Source: Euphorbia lathyris
Taxonomy: Eukaryota; Streptophyta; Magnoliopsida; Malpighiales; Euphorbiaceae
Direction of reading: 5' to 3'
Assembly: GCF_963576675.1 (NCBI RefSeq)
Contig: NC_088917.1
Location: 13,792,001-13,856,000 of the forward strand
DNA: 64,000 nucleotides
Below, piece by piece: positions 46,717-58,458 of this stretch (positions are counted from its first letter, which is position 1; each line of letters begins with the position of its first letter). The notes under the pieces were generated by a model, which was not told the DNA's origin, did not search any database, and saw only the letters and a program-made list of their open reading frames with translations. The translations under genes and the position numbers were made by a program.

Positions 46717-47231
46717 TGATGACTAGTGGAGAATTTCCGATTAGCTTCCGTCCCTGTGGGGGCGTCGTTGGGTTCGACGGGGGGAAGCTCTGATGCCAAA
46801 GTAAGTATAGAGTATGGAGGAATAAACTGAATTGACAAAGTAGGGTTTCTAGGATTGTGAGAATGTGTACCTTGATAGCTTGAGATGCAAGCTATATATA
46901 GTCATGAAGTTGTAACCCTTAGTAACAAGAAAGTCTCCATTAATGCTTCATTAATGGCAGTTACTGGTTTCCTTTAAGTATGTCTATTAGCTTATTAATA
47001 GCTCATTAATTGCCTTTATTGAGGAATCGACTCAGCTGTTCAGCTGGCGGATCGAAGGGTGATGGCGGATCTAACGTAGGTTTGACTACTGATCTCGTGT
47101 GGCGGAGTCTCGGTGATCCGCCCATCGGATGTCTTTGCTTGATACGCCATGGCCTTCTTTGACCGATTCAATACGCGGTCGTTTGGGTAAATATCTCCTT
47201 TGATCCCTTGGATAATATCCTGATGTTATCA
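46717..47231 (-). repeat. 3' LTR of the gypsy element
   Basis: 515 bp, TGATGACTAG to TGTTATCA on the plus strand. An 'gctatatatagtc' TATA-like site is present near 46890. On the element strand it is preceded by the polypurine stretch TTTAGGGGGGCTTC (47245-47232). Confidence 0.95.
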
Positions 47232-47245
47232 GAAGCCCCCCTAAA
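47232..47245 (-). other. Polypurine tract of the gypsy element
   Basis: TTTAGGGGGGCTTC on the element strand, directly adjacent to the 3' LTR. Confidence 0.75.
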
Positions 47246-47503
47246 GTTATTTTAAAGTCCTTTAGGGCTTTTGAGCTTCTTCACGCGCCGTCATGATGAT
47301 TCGCATTGATGGCCACTCTGTTCAATGCCATTCGTTGGGTGACAGGTGTCATAGGCGCTGCTCGGGGGAAGATAAAACACCTTCTTCCCTCTCCCTTTTC
47401 TCTTTCTACTTCCTTTGAGCTTTTTACAGAGCTTTTTTCGGAGTTCAGAATCCTCAAAGCCTTTAACTCTCATGTAAGTGAATCCTTTCGCTCTGTTTTT
47501 TGA

Positions 47504-49733
47504 ATGTTTAGGAGTTCTTCTTCTTCTGAGTCTACCTTCGAACTCTTTAATTTGACCACTTCCTCTGAAACTGTAATTAGCTGGACTACTTCTTCGGAAA
47601 ATTCTGATTCTTCCGAAGGTACTCCCAGTTGCGACCTAGCCGAGTTGTGTAACCCGGTGTGTAGTAACTATAGAACTCGTTTAAGTAGGACTCAGAACCT
47701 TCCCATCGCCGTTTCTTGTATTGCTCCGACAATAGATTCTAGGCAGTTTTCTGGGATGGAGGCTTCTTCTTCGGCCCCGTCTAGGAAAAAGGCGCCACGT
47801 GCGGAGTCCACTCCGTCTCGTATGAGCGCCACGGATCTAGCGAATCTGGTGGATCGCTATCCATGGATTAAGAATTACGAGACTAAATTGGCGGCTGCTC
47901 ATCAGCGACCCGCCTGTCCACCAAGTGGATATTTGTCTGTGTATAGTTGTCATGTAGAAAGAGGGTTCCGACTTCCTCTTCCTAAGATGATGGCGGACAT
48001 CTTGGCATACTTTGGAATCACTGTCAGCCAGCTGCATCCGAATGGTTGGTTAGATCTAGCTCTGGATTGTTATTTAGCTTCAAACTTAGGGGTAGTATGT
48101 AACCCTCGTGTCTTTCGGTCTCTTCACAAACCGACGAAGCGAAAGGCCGAATCTTTCCTCACTTTCGCTAAATTCAAAACTTATTCGCCCTTCTGTGGTA
48201 AGATGTCAAATGTCCATCTTTGGGACGAAAGATTTTTCTTTGTAAAGATAAGAGAGGGCGAATCTCTAGGATTTCCATCGGTTTGGAATGCCAAACCTTT
48301 GCATATGGCTGGAGACATGCGTATATTGACGGACAGTGACGAGGAAGTGGCGGATCTCCTGAAAAGTATCAAGGCGGATGCCTGGACATACGCTGACACC
48401 TTGGACTTTATGATGAATGACATTCCCTTGATCCGCCGGGAAGGGGACAAGATCATTTATGTGAAGTTTACACAACTTGATAAAGGTAACTTTGTTTTTC
48501 CTTGAACCTTGATTATTTTATTGTTCCCTTGTCAGGGGTTTGTCTGAGGCCAGTCGCGCCCTTGTAGACATACGCAAGAAATAGAAGGAGGAGGAGGCTC
48601 GAAAGAAGGGGCAGGTAGCGGATCCCCGTAAGAGTTCTGAGAAGCGTCCTGCTGGTGTTATGGTTGATCCTCCTCTCCCAAAGAAGAAGAAATCTGTGTC
48701 TAGCAGTGGAGGGAAGCTACTGGCGGATGCCATGAGAGCCGAGAAACCAATGGCGAGGCTTGAAGAGGTGCGTCTATCTTATCATTTTCTCTTCTCTTAC
48801 TTGGATCTTATTTTCTGCTTTTTAATACTTGTATAGGTGGTGAAGCCGGACTTAGGAGGATACTGGTTCGCCAAATATGGTGACAAAGGATCGTTAAAGA
48901 ATGAATCCGTCATCAATGATTTGGACGAAGCTCTTGGTCAACTGGGCAAGGTACGGGAGAGTCAGAATAAGATCTCGGGATCAGCCCATGTCCAGATGGG
49001 AAAAACAGAGCTTCTTACGGTAAGTTTCTTCTATCCCTTTTTGCATTTTTGGATGAAAGAGTGATCTCCTTTAGGGAGAGTTTGTTGTTTATTCTTTTGT
49101 TTGAATTGGCTTTTGCCTTGATAGGTATACACTCGCATACGTGCTATGGAAGTGGATCTCCTTCAAGGAGTGGCGGACAAGGCAACCATAGAAAGGTTAG
49201 AGAAGGAGGTCGATGTTGCCAACGCGAACGCTGCTTCTACCGTTGCTCTTAATAAGAGTAAGGATGCTAAGATCCTTAGATTGAAGGAGAAGATAGATGC
49301 GGATGCTAAAGAGCATAAGGCTGTCTTACTGGACATGGAGATCCTGGCAGGGGAACGAGCTTACTATTATGGCGAGTGGATCATGGCGTATGTTCAACTT
49401 GCTCATCTCGAGATTGATTTTACAGATCCGGAGTACGTGGTTCCTGACGTGGAAGTTTGTCTCAAGTATCGCAAAATCCCGAACGTCAAGGACTTCATCC
49501 GTGATCACATTCGCAAAGTGATGAATGGTTCTGTCGAAGAGAGTAAACCCCTTGTCGATCTTGAACCAGAGGACCTTGATGAAGTGTCTCAGAAGGCGGG
49601 TGATAAGAGTGAGGAACTGATAACTGATTGTACCATTCCTCAGGAGGGTACTGTTTCTGTAGAGAAGGAAGCCCCACTGGAGGGCGCATCTGGTGTAAAA
49701 GATGCTAAGGAGGATGCTCCTTTAGATGTTTAG
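47504..49733 (+). CDS. Spliced antisense ORF of the Tat element (gypsy-type transposon domain)
   Basis: A multi-exon gene opposite in strand to gag-pol. Exon 1 (47504-48485) starts with a Ser-rich segment, then the plant 'putative gypsy type transposon' domain (RYPWIKNYE, GFRLPLPKMMADILAYFGI, QLHPNGWLDLALDC, WDERFFFVKI). Exon 2 (about 48536-48767) is basic and has one stop (TAG) in the frame that continues. Exon 3 (48837-49019) and exon 4 (49125-49733, TAG stop) encode a helical, coiled-coil-like C-terminus. Introns have donors GTAACT, GTGCGT and GTAAGT, and acceptors GTCAG, TATAG and GATAG. Intron 1 is only 50 bp and its phase does not fit, so its edges are uncertain. The function of these proteins is unknown; similar antisense ORFs are a hallmark of several Tat elements. 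Confidence 0.75.
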
Positions 49734-50395
49734 TTCTTTGTAAAACTAAGTACAATTTTTAATCCTTGCTATAACCATTTATCTTTACTTTACGCTTTAT
49801 GTTTTTCAGCAAGTAAATCTATAGGTTTTAGGATTGAGTTGAAGTAGGTGGCCAGCCATACCTCAGAGTGTGAGCCTTTGTGAAGGCTTGGAGCTTTTAT
49901 TCCTTTAGAGGAAGTTAAGCTGCCTTAGGCGATCGATTGGCTTCTTGTCTTTGAGGTGAATCGATCCGCCACTAGGACTTTGGACTCTTTTGAGTGTACG
50001 AGAGTGTAAAGATCTCACGTCTGAGAAATGTTTTAACTCTATCTCTGACGGGGATCAATTTGTTTCTTATCTTTGAGGTAGATAGATTCTCCGTTGAGAT
50101 TGTTCTCCTATCTTTGAGGAGAAAGTAGTTTATGCCATGATAGCATTATCCTATGTGATGTGTGGGATGCGTTTGTTGGCCCCCCTTCTTTTTTAATCTG
50201 GAATATTTATATTGCTACAAGAAAATACTTAAAAAAGAATTGATAGGACAAAAGTTGCTTTTTATTGAATGGCGATGTGCCTTATTACAGCAAGTGGGTC
50301 TTACATGTGAGCCTCATTAAAACCTTTAATAAGAAAAACCTCATGGGATAAAAACTTACTAAAGGAAAAAGAGTACTCAATACCTTGATTACATT
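49734..50395. other. Spacer between antisense ORF and pol stop
   Basis: 662 bp with no supported ORF. It contains repeats of 'tctttgaggtgaat' and 'atctttgaggtaga' style words (near 49950, 50079 and 50113). It may hold the convergent 3' ends of the two opposite transcripts. Confidence 0.5.
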
Positions 50396-53300
50396 CTATT
50401 CTCTGGTAAAATATTTGCGGAGGTTTTGGATATTCCACGTATGTGGCAGTGTGTTCCCCTCCATGTCTTGAATTTTAAACGTGGCAGATCCAATCTTGGT
50501 GTTTATTCTGTATGGACCTGTCCAGGTGATCCCCAGCTTTCCTCTTCCTTCCATAGATTGGATTTTATCCGCCTTTCGGAGCACGAGATCTCCCACATTC
50601 AGATTTACAAGCTTTGCATTTTTATCATGATAAGCTGCGATCCGTTGCTTGTAGGCTGCCATGCTTACATACGCCTTCTCCCTTTTCTCCTCCACTTGAT
50701 CGAGACTTTCTTTCAACCTTCGGTTATTTTCATCCTCGCAATAGAATGCAACTCTGTCACTAGGGACCTGTATTTCAACAGGGATTACAGCTTCCATGCC
50801 GTGAGAAAGGGCCAATGGTGTCTCGCCCGTGGCCGTTCGTGGAGTGGTTCGGTACGCCCATAGGACGCTCATTAACTGATCCGCCCATTTTTTATCATGC
50901 TCCCCCAACCTTTTCTTTATTCCTTTAACGATCGTCTGATTTGTAACCTCGGTCATCCCATTGGATTGGGGATAGTAAACAGAGGCGAACCTGTTTTGAA
51001 TGCCCAGCTTTTCACAGAAAGTTTTGAACTCTCCATAATTGAATTGCGTCCCATTGTCAGTGATAATCGTGTGGGGAACCCCATACCTTCCAACGATATT
51101 ATCCTTGACGAACTCCACCATTCGTTTGGCATTGATAGAGGAGACAGCTTCGGCCTCTACCCATTTAGTAAAATGATCCACAGCCACCACTACATACTTT
51201 CTTTGTCTTTTGGTAGGAGGAAAGGGACCAACGATATCAATTCCCCAAACTGCAAAGGGTCGACCTTCGATGATGGGCCTTTGAAGGTGTTTAGCCGTGT
51301 GGGATTCATTTGCATGCACCTGGCAATTATGACAAGACTCCACTAACTTTTGGGCATCAAGTTCCGCTGTGGGCCAATAAAATCCTGCTAACCTGGACTT
51401 CTTCAAAATGGAGGCAGACGCCTCATGGGCTCCACATGTGCCTTCATGCAACTCTTTGAGGATCTGTTGTCCCTCTTCTGTCACGATGCATTTCAACCAG
51501 GGGTGGCCAAAAGACTTTCTGTATAAGCCATCATTTATCACGGAGAAATAAGCGGCCTTCCTTACCGTCCGTCGAGCTTCTTCTTCGTCCTGCGGCAGGG
51601 TGCCATCTATCAGGTACTGGCGAATAGGTGACCTCCAATGACTTTCGACGGATGCAAGTAAGGATACCTCTTCTGAGGCGAATGTCGGTGCTGTCTTGAC
51701 CTCGAACGGGCACTGTAGATCCACCCAATGCTCCTTGCTTGAAGCCATTTTAGCTAGGTGATCGGCCTCGGTGTTAGATCCTCGGGGAACATGGATCAGT
51801 TCCCACTTGGCTTCTTTGTCTTCGAGGTGGTTCAGCAATTTCTTAACCTCTTCAACATATTTGGCTAGAATGTCATCTTTCACCTCAAAATTTTTGATTA
51901 CCTGGTTGACCATTAATTTGGAATCACTGTAGATTACGATCCGCTCGGGAGTGATTTCCTTCAACAGGCGTAGTCCCAATATTAAGGCCTCGTACTCCGC
52001 TGCATTGTTGGTTGCGAGGAAGTCCAATTTTGCTGCGTAATGCAGTTTTATATATTGGGGACCTTTGATCACGATGCCTATACCTGCGCCTTCCGTCGAA
52101 GAAGCCCCATCCGTATACATCGTCCATTCTTCGACCTTAGATTTAGGGAGATTCATACCTTCTTCAGTGAATTCATTCACAAAGTCTGCCAAGACTTGAC
52201 TTTTCAGGGCAGACCGACTTTCATAACGAACATCAAATTCGCCTAAGCGAATTGCCCACTCCATCAATCTTCCCAAAGTTTCTGGCTTTTGTAATACTTT
52301 CCTCATGGGTATGCCTGTGCGGACTATGACAGTATGTGCCTGAAAGTAGGGCCTGAGACGTATTGAGGTGGTGACAATGGCCAGTGCCATTTTATCCAAT
52401 TTGGAGTATCGGGTCTCAGCGTCTTTTAACACTTTACTCACATAATAGATTGGATACTGCTGTCCATCCTCTTCTCTGATCATGACTGTGCAAACAGCTT
52501 TATCTGTAACTGAAACATACATGTAAAGATTCTCACCTTTCAAGGGCCGACTCATCAGAGGTGGTTCCGTGAGAAATCGCTTGATCCCTTCGAAGGCTTG
52601 CTTACAGTCCTCATTCCACTCGAATGTCTTTTGTTTTTTGATCACCTCATAGAAGGGTTGACATCTGCGAGCCGAACAGAAGATGAACCTGCCCAAGGCC
52701 ACGATATGCCCATTCAGACGTTGCACCTCTCTGATGTTCTGGGGTGTTTTCATATCCAGGACTACTTTAACTTTATCCGGATTTGGGCTCACTCCTTTCT
52801 GGCTGATCATGAATCCCAAGAATTTTCCATATGTCGCCCCAAAGGTACATTTCTCTGGATTCAATTTAATGTTGTGATGTCAGAGTACACCTAGGATCTC
52901 CCTTATATCATCCGCGTGTTTTTCTATAATGAAACTTTTGATGATCAAATCATCCACGTAGACAGAAAAGTTATTACCTTTGCTTTCTTCAAATATTTTG
53001 TTCATCATCCGTTGATAGGTCGCCCCAGCATTTTTAAGCCCAAAGGGCATGACCTTGAAGCAGTAGGTTGCTTGGTGTGTCACGAACGAAGTTTTGATTC
53101 TGTCGGAAGGCTCCATCGGGATCTAGTGATAACTCGACTTCACATCAGTGAAAGAATACATGGCGTGTCCCGCAGTCCCATCTACTAGAATATCAATACA
53201 CAGTAGAGGGTAGTTGTCTTTGGGACAAGCTTTGTTGAGATCTGTGAAGTCAATACACATGCGGTATGATCCGCCTGCCTTTTTGACTAGCACCACATTC

Positions 53301-54484
53301 GCCAGCCATTGTGTGTAAAGTACTTCTTCGATGGCGTCCGCCTTTTTAAGCTTAGCAATCTCCTCTTCTATTACTTTCTGTCTTTCAGGACCATGATTTC
53401 TCTGTTTTTGTGCTATTGGGACAGCGTCTTCGGCAATATTGAGCTTATGAGTGATCACATCCGGATTAATCCCTGGGAGAATCTCATCCTTCCATGCAAA
53501 AACATCTTCTGACTCATGGAGAACCTTTGTAATAGCCTCTTTAATCTCACCTCTTAGCCCTTTAGCAATTCGTACCTAATTTTCATCCGCCATAAGGTAC
53601 ATCTCTGTTTCACCCAGAGCCATGGTGACAAGTTCTTCTTCTTTCTCATCTTTAGACTGTGGGCGAATCATCAGGGATGCCGAATATGTCTCCTGAGCAA
53701 CTTTTTGATTTCCTCTGACCATTACTCCTCCCCTGGCCGTGGGGATGTAAATGGTTAGATGGCGGATGGAGATGAGAGCCGCTGCTTCGAAGATGAAAGG
53801 CCGACCCAGGATGATATTATAGGCTAATTGACCATCTATAATGGAGAACTCCAGATCTCCCTTCCAGATTTGATCTTCGTCCGCCAACTCACAATCTAAT
53901 GTTACCTGTCCTTTCGTTTGGATTGTGTGCCCCGTTACTCCTAGGATGTCCACAATAGTGGTTTCCACTTGGACAGGATTGACCATAAGTTTGGCGAATG
54001 CTCCTCTTGTAATGATGTTGCATGAACTTCCAGTGTCAATCATTACTCTTTTCATTTCCCATCCTTCTACCATCATGGTAATGACTAGAGCATCTGCGTG
54101 AGGGGGAACCTCCGGGCCTATGTCTGTAAAAGGGCGATTGAGTGATGCCCTATCCAGAGTGGTGGTCTTTGCCTTCTTCAGCACGGGTTGATATCCTGGT
54201 CCGCCTGCTATTACATTGATGGTCCCCTTCGCCTTCTTTTTCTGATCATCCCTTGACTTATCATTATCTCCTTTCTTATTATCATTTTGGACGAACCTAT
54301 CTAGCTTTCCCCTTTCTATAAGCCTTTCTATCTCCCTGGCCAACTCCCAACACGCGTCTGTATCATGACCATTCCTCCTGTGGTACTTGCAATAATTTTT
54401 AGGAATTTTCCCCGTGTTGGTGTACTCCCCCCTTTTGGTTCGGGGTATGAAATGCTCCGCTTGTGCTGCCTGTTTTCTATCCAC
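50396..54484 (-). pseudogene. pol: Tat-type pol: zinc knuckle, protease, RT, two RNase H, integrase
   Basis: One frame on the minus strand, cut by three stops. The first part (54484-53576) has a zinc box CKYHRRNGHDTDAC and the protease VMIDTGSSCNII. RT follows (VVLVKKAGGSYRMCIDFTDL, then FKVMPFGLKNAGATYQRMMN, YVDDLII). The long last part (52864-50396, 822 aa) holds the normal RNase H, then a second archaeal-type RNase H (MYTDGASSTEGAGIG, AAEYEALILGL, YSDSKLMVNQ), the HHCC zinc finger (CHNCQVH), and integrase (WGIDIVGPF, IITDNGTQF, PQSNGMTEV). Stops are at 53576-53578, at 53120-53122 within YH-stop-IPM (Gln in relatives) and at about 52877-52879. At least two of the three are C-to-T changes. 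Confidence 0.93.
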
Positions 54485-56096
54485 ATCAGCACTTCGCTTT
54501 TGGAGGCGTTTAATGGTGTAAACGATGGTATGTATGCTGATTTGTTCTTAGAGCCTCTACGCCTGCCTCTGGATGACGAGTCCGGATGTTTGTCCTTCTC
54601 CTTATCCCGTCTACGAGATTCGCCTTTGTCCCTCTTAGGCGGAGATATCGACTCCCTGCGGATGTCATCCACCTCCATGAAATCCTTGCATCTTTCTATC
54701 AATTCTGCCATATCTCTGGGCTTCTTTCTGATCAGATCTTCCTGCAAGCTTTTACACGTGGTGTTTTTCACTAGAGCTTCCACTTCCATGGAGACATCCA
54801 CATCAACAATTCATATACACAATTTGTTGAAATTGTCTACATATTCTCGAAGGGGTTCATTTGCTTTCTGTTTCAATTCAAAAAGCCTCCGCCATTTGAC
54901 CACTGGAGGGATGCACCCGGCGAATTTTGCACAAAACTCTCTACTCAACTGATCCCAACTGTCAATTGATCCAGGAGGTAAAGATTGGAACCAATCATAA
55001 GCGGGTCCGCCAAGCGTGGTGATAAATAGCCGACATAATACCGCTTCACTAGCTCGGTTATGGTTGAGCAACATGCGGTACATCCTGGCATGGGCTTCAG
55101 GGTTGTCCACACCCATATAGACTGGGATATTAGGAATTTTAAAATGCCTATCCATTTCCTCAGCTTCGATCCATGCTGTAAAGGGCGAATCCCGATTGGC
55201 GAATGGATTATGTCTCATATTCTCTTCATTCTGGCGGCTCACCTCATCTCTAATTAGATCCGCTATATTCCCGGGATTCTCCCTAGAGCGTCCCCTACGT
55301 GGGGATCTGCTCGGAGAAGATGAAGAGCTGGAATTAGATGAAGGATCTGATGGCGAACCACTTCCGTCACGTCCTCCTGGTGGAGCCTGCCCATTAGCTC
55401 TTTGATTCGGAGGCGGGTGTTGCCTATCTTGACGAGGTTCCTCAACTGGTCGCTTACTATTCCTACGCTTTGGGGGTGGAGGAGATCTACCTCACCGGGA
55501 AGCTCTATGCTTTAAGTGAGATGGAGATTTTGATCGTCCCCTGCCATTCGTTCTCCTGCGCTTTTTATGTCTCCGACCCTCTAGTCCGCCTTCTAGGGGA
55601 TTAGACCTGGCGTTATTAAGGGCTCGAGACCCGCCAATGTTAAGCATTGGGTTTGCTGATCCCTCAGGAAAAGTTTGATCATTCCTCTGACTCCCCTCTG
55701 CTCCATCAGAAAACAGTCACCGATTCAATGGCGGGTCGCTGGCTGCCATGGAAGTAATCACCGTGGAATCTGCAGGTTGGGAGTGAAAAACGAAGAATCA
55801 TGAGCGTTTGGTCCTATGGTTACATTTTGCCATTGGGATGCCGTAGGAGTTGGTGCCGTACGTCGAAGTGGGGGAATTAACATGTACGACCTTAAGCGGC
55901 TTTCCATCTCCGGGCCAAACTCCCTTCCTATGGATCCTGCACAGATTTCAAGAAACGAGTCAGGTGACATATTTCCTTCACCATGCACCGTAGGAGCTTC
56001 AGAATCAACGCGGCCAGCGTTTGTTAAGGGATTGGTTGATGGAGTTACCGATGGTGTTTCAATCCCTGTTATGGGATCTAACCCTCCACTCGTCAT
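54328..56096 (-). pseudogene. gag: Tat-type gag, frameshifted
   Basis: ATG at 56096, about 40 bp after the primer site. The first part (to 55758) is a low-complexity N-terminus. A frameshift follows between 55758 and 55500, then the gag core in another frame (DSPFTAWIEAEEMDRHFKIP, LGGPAYDWFQSLPPGSIDSW), a stop at about 54809-54811 (TGA after LCI), then the C-terminal basic region (RRRDKEKDKHPDSSSRGRRR). A further frameshift near 54460 joins it to the zinc knuckle of the pol frame. The gag of this lineage is normally in one frame with pol or just before it. Confidence 0.88.
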
Positions 56097-56135
56097 GTCT
56101 TACAATGTGAACGAAACCCTTATTTGGTTAGGGTT

Positions 56136-56152
56136 CCACGTTCACCGCACCA
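56136..56152 (-). other. Primer binding site, tRNA-Phe type
   Basis: The plus strand reads CCACGTTCACCGCACCA, which differs by one base from the 3' end of plant tRNA-Phe with CCA. It lies two bases from the 5' LTR edge at 56155. Confidence 0.8.
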
Positions 56153-56154
56153 AT

Positions 56155-56669
56155 TGATGACTAGTGGAGAATTTCCGATTAGCTTCCGTCTCTGTGGGGG
56201 CGTCGTTGGGTTCGACGGGGGGAAGCTCCGATGCCAAAGTCAGTATAGAGTATGGAGGAATAAACTGAATTGACAAAGTAGGGTTTCTAGGATTGTGAGA
56301 ATGTGTACCTTGATAGCTTAAGATGCAAGCTATATATAGTCATGAAGTTGTAACCCTTAGTAACTAGAAAATCTCCATTAATGCTTCATTAATGGCGGTT
56401 ACTGGTTTCCTTTAAGTATATCTGTTAGCTTATTAATAGCTCATTAATTGCCTTTATTGAGGAATCGGCTCAGCTGTTCAACTGGCGGATCGAAGGGTGA
56501 TGGCGGATCTAACGTAGGTTTGACTACGGATCTCGTGTGGCGGAGTCTTGGTGATCCGCCCATCGGATGTCTTTGCTTGATACGCCATGGCCTTCTTTGA
56601 CCGGTTCAATACGCGGTCGTTTGGGTAAATATCTCCTTTGATCCTTTTGATAATATCCCGATGTTATCA
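56155..56669 (-). repeat. 5' LTR of the gypsy element
   Basis: 515 bp, the same length as the 3' LTR, TGATGACTAG to TGTTATCA on the plus strand. Confidence 0.95.
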
Positions 56670-57300
56670 AGCTAACTCTCTTAAATTAGTTTTAATTATA
56701 TTAAGACTTTTACATATTTTGGATGAAACAAAATATTCGGAGCAATTAAGCAAATAGCTAATGGATTTAAGTATATCCATTCCTACGGCAATGGAGATCA
56801 AATATATTAGAACTTAAAGTCCGACAATATTTTGGTGAACAATGAGGAGACAATAATAAAATTTTACAACTTCAGTTCCATTGGGAGAAGTAATGAGTAT
56901 GAAGTATCCATAAGAGGATATGTTACTCTTGAGTTAAAGATTGTGTATGAATATTCTACTAGCAACAATTAATTCAATGCATGTTTTACATTTTATAAAA
57001 AAAACTTTTAAATTTTCATTTTGCAATGAGAATTCGATGTTTGTGTTTAACATTAATTTGATTTGATTTAAGAATCATATCATGTATTATTCTATTTTCA
57101 AATTACATAATTTATTATTCTATTTTTGGTACACCATCAAAATATCAATCTCCTTTGTATTTAGGCTGAGATGGGTTTCTTAATTGCTGCTAACTACCCC
57201 CACATTATAAGACTTATTGCGTATGATGCTGCTCAGGAACATTATTTTTTAGTAACAGAACAAATTTCAAAGTGTTTTGTCAACCGTGAACAGGGGTAAC
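56670..57300 (+). repeat. Kinase-derived array piece between gypsy and LINE
   Basis: It resumes the intron of the unit cut at 46716, then exon B (LKSDN region with a stop before NL), spacer, and exon A of the next unit (start about 57165). It stops at 57300, three bases into the intron, at the LINE border. Confidence 0.85.
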
Positions 57301-58128
57301 AGCGAGTGATGCGTGCTAAGCGGAAAGGTTGGCTGATTGCGATAATAACTTGTCTGTGGTTAATTTGGCACACTAGAAACAAAGCTGTGTTTGACAATGA
57401 GCTTCCTTCGATCCAAATTGTGATTAACCGACTATTTGCTTATGTCCGTGAATCGGGCGGGATTTCTGACACGTCGGGATTGCAGCTTGAACTGGACTTC
57501 AAAGTCGTTAGATGGGTGCCACCACCCCCGGTATGGATCAAAGCGAACACTGATGGTGCAGCCTCTGGTTCGCCAGGTCAGGCTGGTGCGGGTGGTATCT
57601 TTCGCACCTTTAGGGGATTCGCTGCTGGCTGTTTTGCATTTGGTATTGCGGACTCGTATGCTCACATCACCGAGCTAAAAGCTGTTATATTTGCCATTGA
57701 AGCCTCTTGGGAGAGGGATTGGCATAATCTCTGGGTAGAGTCTCACTCCGCTTTTGTTGTCAAGCTATTTCACACTAAAGATGCGGTTGTCCCTTGGCGA
57801 ATCCGTCAGGAATGGTTACGTTGCCAAGCCATGTGCTCTCAAATGAACTTCACAATCACTCACATTTACAGGGAAGGCAACCAGGCAGTCGATATACTGG
57901 CACGTTTTGGCTGTTCAGCAACAGATTTAATTTGGTGGCATTCTCCGTCATCCTTTTGCAGTTTTTTCGTTTTTGATGATTTATGTAACATAGCTCACAT
58001 TCATTTCCTTTAATCCCTTTTTGTAATTCTTAATTTTTTATTCATAGGGTTGTCTGGGGGGAGGGGTTGCAAACTTAGTTAGGATTCCTTTCTTCCCAGA
58101 CGCGTCCCAGCCTTTCAATAAAAAAAAG
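57301..58128 (+). mobile_element. 5'-truncated LINE copy, RNase H end only
   Basis: It begins abruptly inside the ORF2 C-terminal region and ends with an A-rich tail (58118-58128). TAGTTAGGATT at 58076-58086 matches the 3' signature of the other two related LINEs. No target duplication is found: the left flank is in the kinase intron and the right flank in the spacer of the unit, so about 500 bp of the unit are missing. Confidence 0.85.
57306..58013 (+). pseudogene. LINE ORF2 C-terminus with an open RNase H domain
   Basis: About 235 aa without stops. WLIWHTRNKAVFDNELPS is the usual lead-in. RNase H has Asp in IKANTDGAAS, Glu in HITELKAVIFAIE, a His in place of the usual Asp in VESHSAFVV, and the end motif YREGNQAVDILARFG. 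The replaced third catalytic residue would disable nuclease activity. The element is 5' truncated, so the product cannot transpose. ATG 57309 is only an internal Met. Confidence 0.85.
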
Positions 58129-58458
58129 AATTATATAATGTATTATTCTATTTTCAAATACAATTTACCATTCTCTTTTTGGTACACCATCAAAATATTA
58201 ATCTCATTTGTATATAGGCTGAAATGGACTTCTTGATTGCTACTCACCACCCCCACATTATAAGACTCATTGGGTTTGATGATGCTCAGGAACATTATTT
58301 TTTAGTAATGGAACAAGTGTCAAAGTGTTTTTCAACCGTGCACAGGGGTAACTCGAGCATTCCAATTTTATTTCTTAATTCAGTTTTAGCTAACTCTCTT
58401 AAATTAGTTTTAATTATATTAAGACTTTTACATATTTTGGATGGAACAAAATATTCGG
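58129..58458 (+). repeat. Kinase-derived array piece between two LINE copies
   Basis: Spacer, exon A (start about 58218; HPHIIRLIGFDDAQEHYFLV is open), intron with GTAACTCGAG donor, up to the start of exon B, where the next LINE inserted. Confidence 0.88.

Larger units (their letters stand above)
46717..56669 (-). mobile_element. Complete Tat-type Ty3/gypsy element, 9.95 kb
   Basis: Two 515-bp LTRs, a tRNA-Phe primer site, gag, protease, RT, two RNase H domains and integrase lie on the minus strand, with a separate spliced ORF on the plus strand between pol and the 3' LTR. The 5-bp word AGCTA flanks it at 46712-46716 and 56670-56674. The dual RNase H and antisense ORF place it in the Tat lineage. 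The coding frame has several nonsense mutations and two frameshifts. LTRs differ at 17 positions by my count, about 3.3%. Confidence 0.95.

Noticed and set aside
50426..55405. Plus-strand frames of up to 195 codons over the gypsy pol and gag
   Set aside because: They are shadows of the minus-strand coding sequence, with no domain of their own.
56136..56152. A tRNA-Phe gene
   Set aside because: Only the 3' end with CCA is present, next to an LTR; it is a primer site.
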